The notes under the pieces are model-generated. The model was not told the origin of the DNA. It did not search any database and saw only the letters and a list, made by a program, of their open reading frames with translations. 64,000 nt of DNA, taken from Mycobacterium sp. IS-1590. Its GTDB lineage: Bacteria; Actinomycetota; Actinomycetes; Mycobacteriales; Mycobacteriaceae. Shown piece by piece: positions 24,914-32,890 of the stretch (position 1 is the first letter of the stretch; each line of letters opens with the position of its first letter). Location: the NCBI RefSeq assembly GCF_001500025.1, contig NZ_LQIW01000034.1, positions 1 through 64,000 of the forward strand, read 5' to 3'. The translations under genes and the position numbers were made by a program.

Positions 24914-26527
24914 TCAGGTCGAGACGCGTGGGCGTTCCGGGGGTACGGCGGCCAACAGCGCGCGGGTGTAGTCGTCGCGCGGTGAGGCGAACAACTCGGC
25001 CGCCGGCCGGTATTCGACCGCCGTGCCGTCGCGCATCACCAGGACGTCATGGCTGACCTGCTGGACGATCGCGAGGTCGTGGGCGATGAACAGGTAGGTC
25101 AGTCCCAGGTCGTTTTGTAGCCGGGCCAGCAGGTCGAGCACCTTGGCCTGTACCGAAACATCCAGGGCCGCAGTCGCTTCGTCGAGGATCAGCAACTCGG
25201 GTTCACCGGCCAGCGCGCGGGCGATGCTCACGCGTTGGCGTTCACCGCCCGACAGTTCGTGCGGGTAGCGCGACGCGAACGACGTGGGCAGGCCGACGAG
25301 GTCGAGCAGCTCGCCAACCCGGGCCGCGCGGGCGCGCCGACCGTTGGCGAGCCGGTGCACGATCAGCGGTTCGGCGATCGTCGCGCCGACGCGGGCGCGC
25401 GGGTTCACCGACGAGAACGGGTCCTGGAACACCAGGCCGATCCGCCTGCGCAATGCCTTCTCCGCCTTCCCGCGCACCCCGAACACGTCGGCGTCGCCCA
25501 GCGTCGCGGTGCCGGCGTCGGGCCGCACCAGGCCGGTGAGAGCGGAGGCCACCGTCGACTTGCCCGAACCCGATTCGCCGACCAGGCCCAGGGTGGTGCC
25601 CCGGCGGATTTGAAACGACAGATCCTTGACGGCGTGCACGGTCGACTTGCCGACCGGCGTGCTGACCTCGAACCGCACGTCGAGACCGTCGACGTCCAAC
25701 AGCACCGGTGCATCGGGCACCGAGGGCGGGCCCGGACGCCCGACGAGCGGTCGCGCGGCCAGCAGTTCTCGGGTGTACTCGTGGCGAGGCCGGTCGAAAA
25801 CATCGGTGACCGAGGCCTGTTCGACCGCTTCACCGCCGCGCAGCACCGTCACGTCCTCGGCCACCTGGCCGATCACGCCGAGGTCGTGGCTGATCCACAC
25901 CACCGCGGTGCCGAAGTCGGCCTGCAGTTCGGCGACCAGGTCGACGATCTGCGCCTGTGCGGTCACATCGAGAGCGGTCGTCGGTTCGTCGGCGATCAGC
26001 AGAGCCGGATCGCAGGCCATCGCGATCGCGATCATCACGCGCTGCTTCTGCCCACCGGACAACTGGTGTGGGTAGGCGTGCAGCCGCGACTCCGGGTCCG
26101 GCAACCCGACCGCCTCGAGCAGTTCGAGCGCCCGGCCGCGTGCCTGCCGGCGGGTCATCCGCCGGTGCGCCTCAAGGGATTCGGTGATCTGGCGTTCCAG
26201 CGTCAACAGCGGGTTCAGCGACGTGCCAGGATCCTGGAACACGAACCCGATCTGGCCCCCGTGCACGCCGCGCAGCACCCGGTCCGACGCGCCGACCAGC
26301 TGGGTGTCACCGGATTCGGTTGTCAGCGTGCTTGTTCCACACACCCGCGCCCCCGGCGCGTCGAGCAGGCCCGTCGCGGCGAGCACGGTCATCGACTTAC
26401 CAGAACCGGATTCGCCCACGATCCCGAGGGTCTGGCCGCGGTGCACGTCGAATGACACCCCGTGCACGATCTCTCGCCTGCCGATGCTCACCCGCAGATC
26501 GCGCACGCTCAACACCGGATCGCTCAC
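24914..26527 (-). CDS. Dipeptide/oligopeptide-type ABC transporter ATPase, two fused nucleotide-binding domains
   Basis: The 537-residue protein contains two complete ABC ATPase domains. Domain 1 (about 1-255) has Walker A GESGSGKSM, signature LSGGQKQRV and Walker B LLIADEPTTALD; domain 2 (about 275-530) has GESGSGKST, LSGGERQRV and LLILDEATAALD. The fused DppD-DppF arrangement is common in mycobacterial Dpp/Opp systems. It energises the two permeases encoded upstream. The GTG start overlaps the stop of the permease gene by 4 nt. The transported compound cannot be told from the ATPase. Confidence 0.93.
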   Translation of the reverse strand: MSDPVLSVRDLRVSIGRREIVHGVSFDVHRGQTLGIVGESGSGKSMTVLAATGLLDAPGARVCGTSTLTTESGDTQLVGASDRVLRGVHGGQIGFVFQDPGTSLNPLLTLERQITESLEAHRRMTRRQARGRALELLEAVGLPDPESRLHAYPHQLSGGQKQRVMIAIAMACDPALLIADEPTTALDVTAQAQIVDLVAELQADFGTAVVWISHDLGVIGQVAEDVTVLRGGEAVEQASVTDVFDRPRHEYTRELLAARPLVGRPGPPSVPDAPVLLDVDGLDVRFEVSTPVGKSTVHAVKDLSFQIRRGTTLGLVGESGSGKSTVASALTGLVRPDAGTATLGDADVFGVRGKAEKALRRRIGLVFQDPFSSVNPRARVGATIAEPLIVHRLANGRRARAARVGELLDLVGLPTSFASRYPHELSGGERQRVSIARALAGEPELLILDEATAALDVSVQAKVLDLLARLQNDLGLTYLFIAHDLAIVQQVSHDVLVMRDGTAVEYRPAAELFASPRDDYTRALLAAVPPERPRVST

Positions 26528-27414
26528 TGCCGCGGCCCTTTCCGACGGGCTTCGGCGAGTGTGCGCTGCCGGGGATCGAGGACATCACGCAAACCGTCGC
26601 CCAGCAGGTTGAACGCGAGCACGGTGACGAATATGGCGGCACCGGGGAACACCGCCATCCACCACGCCATGGTCACGAAACCCTGCGAATCGAAGATCAT
26701 CCGCCCCAGCGACGGCTGCGGCGGCTGAATGCCCAACCCCAGGAACGACAATGCGGCCTCGGACAGGATCGCGAACGCCAACGACAGCGACGTCTGCACC
26801 ACCAGCGGTCCGGCGATGTTGGGCAGGATGTGGCGGCCCAGGATGTAGAGATGTCCGGTGCCCATGCTGCGCGAGACCGACACGAACGGTTCCACGCGCA
26901 CGCTCATGGTGCTGGCGCGCGCCACCCTCGCGAAGATCGGCGTGTACACGATGCCGATCGCCAGAATCGTCGTCGTCACACCGGGTCCGAGGATCGCCAC
27001 CACGGCGAGCGCGAGCAGCAGCACCGGAAACGCGAACATCACGTCGACCACGCGCATGACCACGGTGTCGAGCCAACCGCCGCGATAGCCCGCCACCACG
27101 CCGACGGTCACGCCGACGACCACCGCGAACGCGACGCTGACGACCGCCACGCGCATCGAGGCCTGCGTGGCCACGAGCACCCGTGACAACACGTCACGGC
27201 CCAGTTCGTCGGTGCCGAACCAGTGCCATCCGCTGGGCGGTTGCAGGGCATTCGGGACGTCGACGTCGTTGATGCCGTATGGCGCAATCAAATCGGCGGT
27301 CACCGCGACGAACGCGATCAGCACGAGCAGGCCCGCGCTGACCACCGTCACCGGGTTGCCCATGAGGACCCGCAGCGACGACACCCTGCTGTTCGACTCG
27401 GCCGGAGCTGTCAT
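26524..27414 (-). CDS. ABC transporter permease, DppC-like
   Basis: This 296-residue inner-membrane permease has an N-terminal helix (VTVVSAGLLVLIAFVAVTADL), the periplasmic segment PSGWHWFGTDELGRDVLSRV that is diagnostic of the DppC/OppC subfamily, and the EAA loop region EAALSFLGLGIQPPQPSLG before the last helices. About six membrane segments are visible. It partners with the DppB-like permease; the genes overlap by 4 nt (ATGA) on both sides. Confidence 0.92.
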   Translation of the reverse strand: MTAPAESNSRVSSLRVLMGNPVTVVSAGLLVLIAFVAVTADLIAPYGINDVDVPNALQPPSGWHWFGTDELGRDVLSRVLVATQASMRVAVVSVAFAVVVGVTVGVVAGYRGGWLDTVVMRVVDVMFAFPVLLLALAVVAILGPGVTTTILAIGIVYTPIFARVARASTMSVRVEPFVSVSRSMGTGHLYILGRHILPNIAGPLVVQTSLSLAFAILSEAALSFLGLGIQPPQPSLGRMIFDSQGFVTMAWWMAVFPGAAIFVTVLAFNLLGDGLRDVLDPRQRTLAEARRKGPRQ

Positions 27415-28379
27415 GACAACCGGATCCTCGGGTCGACGACCGCGTAGAGCACGTCCACGATCAGGTTGATCAACAGGAACAGCGCCGCGATCAACAGCAC
27501 GGTGCCCTGGATGACCGCGTAGTCACGCCCGGCCACGGCGTTGTACACGAGCCGGCCCAGGCCGGGCCAGGCGAACACCACCTCCACGACGATCACCCCC
27601 GACATGATCGTGGCCAGCTGGATACCGGTGATGGTCAGTATCGGGATCAACGCGTTACGCACGGTGTGACGCAGTGTGACCACCCGTGGCGCAAGCCCTT
27701 TGGAGCGCGCGGTGCGGACGTAACCCATCGCCGTGACCTCGAGCACCGCCGAGCGCACGTAACGCGTCAAGATCGCGCCCGCCACCAGGCCGACGGTGAG
27801 CGCCGGAAGGATCAGATGGCGCAACCACCCCACGGGGTCGTCGAACAGCGGCCGGTAGCCCGAGGTGGGCAGCCAGTGCAGCGTCGAGGCGAACAGCGCG
27901 ATAAGCAGGATGCCCATCCAGAAGTCGGGGATCGACACCCCGAACTGGCTGCCCACCCGCACGAGCGCGTCGCTGACCCGGCCCTCCCGTAGCGCCGAGA
28001 AAATTCCTGCCGGGATGGCGATCAGCAGCGCGATGACGATCCCGGCCGATGCCAATGAGACTGTGGCGGGAAGTCTTTCGAGCAGGATCACCGTGACCGG
28101 GTCGCCGTTGCGGAAGCTGACCCCGAGATCGCCGGTCAGCGCGTTGCCGATGTAGGACAGGAACTGCTCGACGATCGGTTTGTCCAGGCCGCTGGCCGAC
28201 CTCAACGCCTCGTAGGCCTGCGGCGTGTAGCGGGTTCCCAACGCGATGCGCACCGGATCGCCGGGCACCAGATGCACCAGCGCGAAACTCACGACCAGCA
28301 CGCCGAGCAACACCACCGCCGAATACGCCAACCGGCGCGCCAGGAACCGCGCGATCGGGTGAGTGAGCAAGCCGGTCAT
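27411..28379 (-). CDS. ABC transporter permease, DppB-like
   Basis: Using the ATG at 28379 the permease has 322 residues. It has the DppB/OppB features FLARRLAYSAVVLLGVLVVS, HLVPGDPVRIALG, GDLGVSFRNGDPV, the EAA-type loop YVRTARSKGLAPRVV and HTVRNALIPILTI, and a C-terminal VLYAVVDPRIRLS. The longer in-frame extension lies inside the binding-protein gene and is rejected. It overlaps the binding-protein stop by 4 nt, so the operon is transcribed binding protein, B, C, ATPase. Confidence 0.92.
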   Translation of the reverse strand: MTGLLTHPIARFLARRLAYSAVVLLGVLVVSFALVHLVPGDPVRIALGTRYTPQAYEALRSASGLDKPIVEQFLSYIGNALTGDLGVSFRNGDPVTVILLERLPATVSLASAGIVIALLIAIPAGIFSALREGRVSDALVRVGSQFGVSIPDFWMGILLIALFASTLHWLPTSGYRPLFDDPVGWLRHLILPALTVGLVAGAILTRYVRSAVLEVTAMGYVRTARSKGLAPRVVTLRHTVRNALIPILTITGIQLATIMSGVIVVEVVFAWPGLGRLVYNAVAGRDYAVIQGTVLLIAALFLLINLIVDVLYAVVDPRIRLS

Positions 28380-29896
28380 GAGGTTTCGCTTCCGGCCAGG
28401 CTCGCCGTGCGGAAGCGCACGGCACCGTCGCGGCGGGCTTCGTAGCCCGACAGATCGGTCACCCACGCCTGGATCACTGACGGGTTGTACAGGTAGATGT
28501 AGCTCACCTCGTCGGCGATGATGGTTGCGGCCCGCCGATACAGCTCGACACGTGCCTGCCGGTCCGTTTCGACGCGTCCCGCGTCGAGCAGGCGGTCGAC
28601 CTCGGGGTTGGAGAACTTCTGGGCGTTGCTCGTCCCGTTCGTATGGTGCTGGGCGTAGTAGAAGTCGTCCGGGTCGATGTTGCCGAGCCAGCCCATCATC
28701 AGCATGTCGAAGTTGCCGGAGTTCTGTTCGTCCAGCCAGGTGGCGAAGTCGACGGTGCGGATGTTGACCGTGATGCCCAGCGGCGCAAGGTTATCCGCGA
28801 TCACCTGCGCTGCGGTAACGGTCTCGGGATATTCGCTGGTGACCAGCATGTCCAGATCGACGTCGCCGACTCCCGCCTCGTCGAGAAGCCGTTGGGCGGT
28901 GTCGGTGTCGTAGTGGTAGCGGTCGTAGGCGGTGTACCACGGGTTGCCCTCGGGGATGGCGAGCTGGTTGGCGGCCGCGGTGCCGTAGCTGGTGGCCGCC
29001 ACGATGGCGGCGCGGTCGATGCCGTAGGCGACGGCTCGGCGTGCCCGCACGTCGTCCCACGGTTTGTGCGCCTCGTTGAGCGCGAGATACCAGTAGTCGT
29101 TGCCGGCGGTCACCTGAAGATGCAGCGAGTCGTCGTCACGAAGCTGCGCCACCCGCTGTGTCGGGACGGAGTCGGTCCAGTCGACCTCACCGGCCTGCAG
29201 GGCCGACAGCGCGGTCGACGGTTCGGAGATGAATCGGAACGTCACGCCGCCCACCCTCGGCGCACCGGCCCAGTACGCCTGGTTCGCCGTCAAGATGATG
29301 GAGTCGCCGCTCTTCTGCGACTGGAACGCGAACGGTCCGGTGCCCACCGGATGAGTCGCGATCTGACCGCTTTCGACGTTGCGGCGCTGCACGATCGCCA
29401 TGCCCTTGAACCCGCCGATGTTGGTCAGCAGGTTCGGCGACGGATGTCTAACCCGGATCACCACGGTCATCGGGTCGACGGCCCGCACGTCGGTGACGGC
29501 GCTGAACTTGTCGACGTTGGCCAACTGCTCGTCGATGATGCGCCGATACGAGAACACGACGTCGTCGGCGGTGAAGGGGCTGCCGTCGTGAAAGGTCACG
29601 CCCGGCCGCAGATGGAACGTCCACGACAACTGGTCGGGGCTGACCTCCCACGATTCGGCGAGGGCCGGTCGCATCTCGAGGTTGGCGTCTGGTTCGACGA
29701 GTGTGTCGAACACGTTCTCGAGCACCTCGAAGGAGAAGTACGCGCTGGTCTTGTGCGGGTCCAGCTGGTCGGGCTCACCGGCGATGGCGGCGATCAGGTT
29801 GTTCGACGACCCCCCGAGATCCACGCCTTGACCGGTGGAGCAGCCCGCGAGCGCTGTCACGACCGCGACGGCCAAACCCGCCACCAGTCGTTTCAT
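28376..29896 (-). CDS. ABC transporter substrate-binding lipoprotein, peptide/nickel type (SBP family 5)
   Basis: From the ATG at 29896 the protein has 506 residues, with a lipoprotein signal (LAVAVVTALAGC, lipidated Cys at about 18). The SBP_bac_5 domain shows the typical early segment AIAGEPDQLDPHKT, then LAESWEVSPDQLSWTFHLRPGVTFHDGSPFTADDV and later RRAVAYGIDRAAIV. Such proteins capture peptides, nickel chelates or other small molecules outside the membrane. It is the first gene of the transporter operon. The longer upstream extension in the same frame is not coding-like and is rejected. Confidence 0.92.
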   Translation of the reverse strand: MKRLVAGLAVAVVTALAGCSTGQGVDLGGSSNNLIAAIAGEPDQLDPHKTSAYFSFEVLENVFDTLVEPDANLEMRPALAESWEVSPDQLSWTFHLRPGVTFHDGSPFTADDVVFSYRRIIDEQLANVDKFSAVTDVRAVDPMTVVIRVRHPSPNLLTNIGGFKGMAIVQRRNVESGQIATHPVGTGPFAFQSQKSGDSIILTANQAYWAGAPRVGGVTFRFISEPSTALSALQAGEVDWTDSVPTQRVAQLRDDDSLHLQVTAGNDYWYLALNEAHKPWDDVRARRAVAYGIDRAAIVAATSYGTAAANQLAIPEGNPWYTAYDRYHYDTDTAQRLLDEAGVGDVDLDMLVTSEYPETVTAAQVIADNLAPLGITVNIRTVDFATWLDEQNSGNFDMLMMGWLGNIDPDDFYYAQHHTNGTSNAQKFSNPEVDRLLDAGRVETDRQARVELYRRAATIIADEVSYIYLYNPSVIQAWVTDLSGYEARRDGAVRFRTASLAGSETS

Positions 29897-30047
29897 GCCT
29901 TCACCCCGCGGTCGTGCGCGTCGTCGCCATCCGTCGGCTCTACCCGTCGACGATGACCACCGAAACCCGGAGCCGGGGAAAGTGGTGACGACGCTGCGTG
30001 CACACTGAGATACTCGACACCACCGTAGACGGCTGAAGGGGCACGAG

Positions 30048-30593
30048 GTGACCAAGACGATCGCACGGGCGTTGGGCGTCGCGGCGTGCACGCTCGGGCT
30101 GATGTTCGGGGCCGCCGGGGTGGCCGCGGGCCAGGGTGATGTGAAGTCGCCCGACACCCCCGAAGGGGTCTACACGGTCAAGATCGCCGGCCAGGCCGAG
30201 ACCACCTGGGAGATCTTCCCGATCTGTGTGCCGACCGTCGGCGATCTGCGCGAGCCGCTGATCCTCCCCGTCGGATGCCGGCTCAAGGTCACGCCGGCCG
30301 GTCGTGGCGGCGCCGAGGCCGACATGGTCGGCGGTGAGTGGACCTTCAAGGCCAACACCTTCGACTCGATCCGCAACTGCCCCGACGGCAGCACCGCGCT
30401 GCAGAAAGAGGTCTACTCGTTCAACGGGGCCACGCTCACCGGGCGCGCCAGGATCATTCACGGTGCGGTGTGCGGCGAACAGCCCGGGATGGTCGAGCTG
30501 CCGCTGACGCTGACCTTCAAGGAACCGCTGTCGATTCCCGTCACGCCGTATCCGCTGATCTGCGAGCCCGGCGGTCTGCGCCGCTGCTTCTAG
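30048..30593 (+). CDS. Conserved secreted mycobacterial protein of unknown function
   Basis: The 181-residue product starts with GTG and has a signal peptide (ALGVAACTLGLMFGAAGVAAG) cleaved near residue 26. The mature part contains several cysteines (FPICVPTVG, LPVGCRL, IRNCPDG, GAVCGEQPG, PLICEPGGLRRCF), which could form disulfides in an extracytoplasmic beta-rich domain. I do not recognise a named family. The stop codon directly abuts the GTG of the DUF4185 gene, so the two are surely co-transcribed and may act together at the cell surface. Confidence 0.78.
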   Translation: MTKTIARALGVAACTLGLMFGAAGVAAGQGDVKSPDTPEGVYTVKIAGQAETTWEIFPICVPTVGDLREPLILPVGCRLKVTPAGRGGAEADMVGGEWTFKANTFDSIRNCPDGSTALQKEVYSFNGATLTGRARIIHGAVCGEQPGMVELPLTLTFKEPLSIPVTPYPLICEPGGLRRCF

Positions 30594-31727
30594 GTGCCTG
30601 ACGGGCCGTCGATCGGAGGCGCGGCCGGACGCGGACTGCGCGCCGCCGGTCGGGCCCGCCTGCCACTCCTCAACGGGAAGGCCCTCGACCTGACCGGTCC
30701 CGGCCTGACCGATCGATGGGGCGTGACCTGCACCGACCTCGGCGCGTCGGTGGTCGCGCCGAACGGGAAGCTGGTGTCGGTGTTCGGCGACACCTTCTCG
30801 GGACCCAGGGTCGGCCAGGGCGACTGGCGATCGCCGGTGGTTCTGATCGGTTCCGGCGACGCCGACCACCCGGTCGTCTACGAACGCGCCGGCGGCAGCG
30901 ACCCCGACTACGCGCGCCAACTCTGGCATTACGAGCACGACGACGCCGGCACCGGCTGGCGTCGCGGCGGTATCAGCACCGTGATCCCGTCGGACCTGTT
31001 GACCGTCGGCGGGTCGATGTATCTGCACGCCATCGTCAACCGCGGCTTCGGCAACGTCGTCTGGACCGAGATCTGGCGCTCGGACGACAGCGGTGTGAGC
31101 TGGACGCATCTGGGGGAGAAAGCCAAGTTCCCCGCGGACCTGCACGGCGGTCACGCACAGTGCTGGGCGTGGGATTACGAGCCCGACGACGGCTGGGTGT
31201 ACGTGGCGGCGACGGGCTTCCAGCGTGACAAGGGCATCGTGCTGATGCGGGTGCGGCCCGAGCACATCGGCGACCGGACCCGTTATCTCGGTTGGCATTT
31301 CGACGGGACGAGGTGGTCGTGGGGGACATCGGCCACGCCCATCACGCCCACCGGTGAGCGGTGGGGCGAGCTCGCGTTGCGCCGCATCGGGCCGGGGAAA
31401 TGGGTCCTCGGCGGATTCCTCGCATCGGAATACGCGCTCGGCTACCGGGTCGTGGCCTCACCCGTTGCGAACATGCACACCACGCCGGTCCAGATGCCCG
31501 TCCTCGGGTCGGCGTGGGAGGCCGAAGACCACGTCGGGGGCCGGGTCGCCCAGCTCTACGGCGGATACCTGCTGCCGGGGTCGCGTTTCGACATCGAGGG
31601 TGGCATCGGACTGATTGTCTCGCAGTGGAATACGGCCACCGGCTGGCCCTACCGCGCGATGCAGTTCAAGGCCGCGCTCAAAGACAGCACCAAGACGGTG
31701 CCGCCACCGGATCCGATCAATCTGTAG
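30594..31727 (+). CDS. DUF4185 domain protein, possible arabinan-active glycoside hydrolase
   Basis: The 377-residue product begins with GTG immediately after the preceding stop. It has the beta-propeller-like DUF4185 pattern: LTDRWGVTCTDLGASVVAPN, LVSVFGDTFSG, RSDDSGVSWTHLG, AGCW-type blocks such as HAQCWAWDYE, and GERWGELALRRIGPGKWVLGGF. Members of this family have been reported as endo-D-arabinanases (GH183), which would make mycobacterial arabinogalactan or lipoarabinomannan plausible substrates; that is from memory of the family, not shown here. No signal peptide is visible after this start, which is odd for a wall-acting enzyme and may mean that the start or export route is unusual. Confidence 0.75.
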   Translation: MPDGPSIGGAAGRGLRAAGRARLPLLNGKALDLTGPGLTDRWGVTCTDLGASVVAPNGKLVSVFGDTFSGPRVGQGDWRSPVVLIGSGDADHPVVYERAGGSDPDYARQLWHYEHDDAGTGWRRGGISTVIPSDLLTVGGSMYLHAIVNRGFGNVVWTEIWRSDDSGVSWTHLGEKAKFPADLHGGHAQCWAWDYEPDDGWVYVAATGFQRDKGIVLMRVRPEHIGDRTRYLGWHFDGTRWSWGTSATPITPTGERWGELALRRIGPGKWVLGGFLASEYALGYRVVASPVANMHTTPVQMPVLGSAWEAEDHVGGRVAQLYGGYLLPGSRFDIEGGIGLIVSQWNTATGWPYRAMQFKAALKDSTKTVPPPDPINL

Positions 31728-31792
31728 CGTCCGATCCGTCACGGCGGTGACGCCCCTATGGTGTTAGAGCGGGGCCAAGTGAAAGGCGAGCA

Positions 31793-32890
31793 GTGACTGG
31801 GAGATCTAGGGATTCCGGCGCCAAACGCGTAGTGGTCTGGGGCACCGGTTTCGTCGGCAAGATGGTGATCCCCGAGATCGTCGAACATCCCCTGTTCGAG
31901 CTGGTCGGCGTCGGCGTCAACAGCCCGGACAAGGTCGGCCGCGACGTCGGTGAGATCTGCGGCCTGGGCACACAGCTGGGGCTTACCGCGACAGACGACG
32001 TCGATGCGCTGATCGCGCTGAAACCCGACGCGCTGGTGCACTACGGACCGACGGCCAACCACGCCGACGACAACATCGCACTGATCACCCGCTTCCTGCG
32101 GGCCGGCATCGACGTCTGCTCGACCGCGATGACGCCCTGGATCTGGCCCACCATGCACCTCAACCCGCCGAACTGGATCGAACCCATCACCGAGGCCTGC
32201 GAACTCGGCGAATCGTCGTGCCTGACCACCGGCATCGACCCCGGGTTCGCCAACGACCTGTTCCCGATGACGCTGATGGGTCTGTGCTCGCAGGTGCGCA
32301 AGGTGCGCGCCAGCGAACTGCTGGACTACACCAACTACGAAGGCGACTATGACCGCGAGATGGGCATCGGCAAGCCGTCCGAGTACCGTCCGCTTCTCGA
32401 GAACCCCGACATTCTGATATTCGCCTGGGGCGCAACGGTTCCGATGATCGCGCATGCCGCAGGCATCATCCTCGACGAGATCACCACCACATGGGACAAA
32501 TGGGTCACGCCGACCGAACGTAAGACTGCCAAGGGCATCATCGCCCCGGGTAACGTCGCGGCCGTGCGATTCACCATCAACGGCGTGTACCAGGGCGAAA
32601 CCCGCATCCAGCTCGAACACGTCAACCGCATCGGCAACGATGCGGCGCCCGACTGGCCGTCGGGCAACGAGAACGACGTCTACCGCGTCGAGATCGAAGG
32701 CACCCCGAGCATCTACCAGGAGACCGCGTTCCGGTTCACCGACGGCTCCGGGCGCGACGCCGCCGCGGCCGGTTGCCTGGCGACCGGCCTGCGCGCGCTC
32801 AACGCGGTGCCCGCGGTCAACGCTCTGTCGCCGGGCTGGGTGACGGCCCTGGATTTGCCATTGATTCCGGGCGCAGGCACCATCCGCTGA
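31793..32890 (+). CDS. NAD(P)-binding dehydrogenase, dihydrodipicolinate-reductase/amine-dehydrogenase-like
   Basis: The 365-residue product starts with GTG preceded by GAAAGGCGAG. An N-terminal Rossmann fold is clear (RVVVWGTGFVGKMVIPEIV), followed by DALVHYGPTANHADDN and CLTTGIDPGFANDLFP. This matches the mycobacterial family annotated as dihydrodipicolinate-reductase-like, related to 2,4-diaminopentanoate dehydrogenase. It is not the lysine-pathway DapB, which is shorter. The substrate is unknown. Its stop overlaps the next start (TGATG), coupling it to the Hsp70-like gene. Confidence 0.8.
   Translation: MTGRSRDSGAKRVVVWGTGFVGKMVIPEIVEHPLFELVGVGVNSPDKVGRDVGEICGLGTQLGLTATDDVDALIALKPDALVHYGPTANHADDNIALITRFLRAGIDVCSTAMTPWIWPTMHLNPPNWIEPITEACELGESSCLTTGIDPGFANDLFPMTLMGLCSQVRKVRASELLDYTNYEGDYDREMGIGKPSEYRPLLENPDILIFAWGATVPMIAHAAGIILDEITTTWDKWVTPTERKTAKGIIAPGNVAAVRFTINGVYQGETRIQLEHVNRIGNDAAPDWPSGNENDVYRVEIEGTPSIYQETAFRFTDGSGRDAAAAGCLATGLRALNAVPAVNALSPGWVTALDLPLIPGAGTIR

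Noticed and set aside
29897..30157. Upstream extension of the substrate-binding protein
   Set aside because: The extension lacks a signal, overlaps the start of the divergent secreted-protein gene, and precedes a clear lipoprotein signal beginning at 29896.
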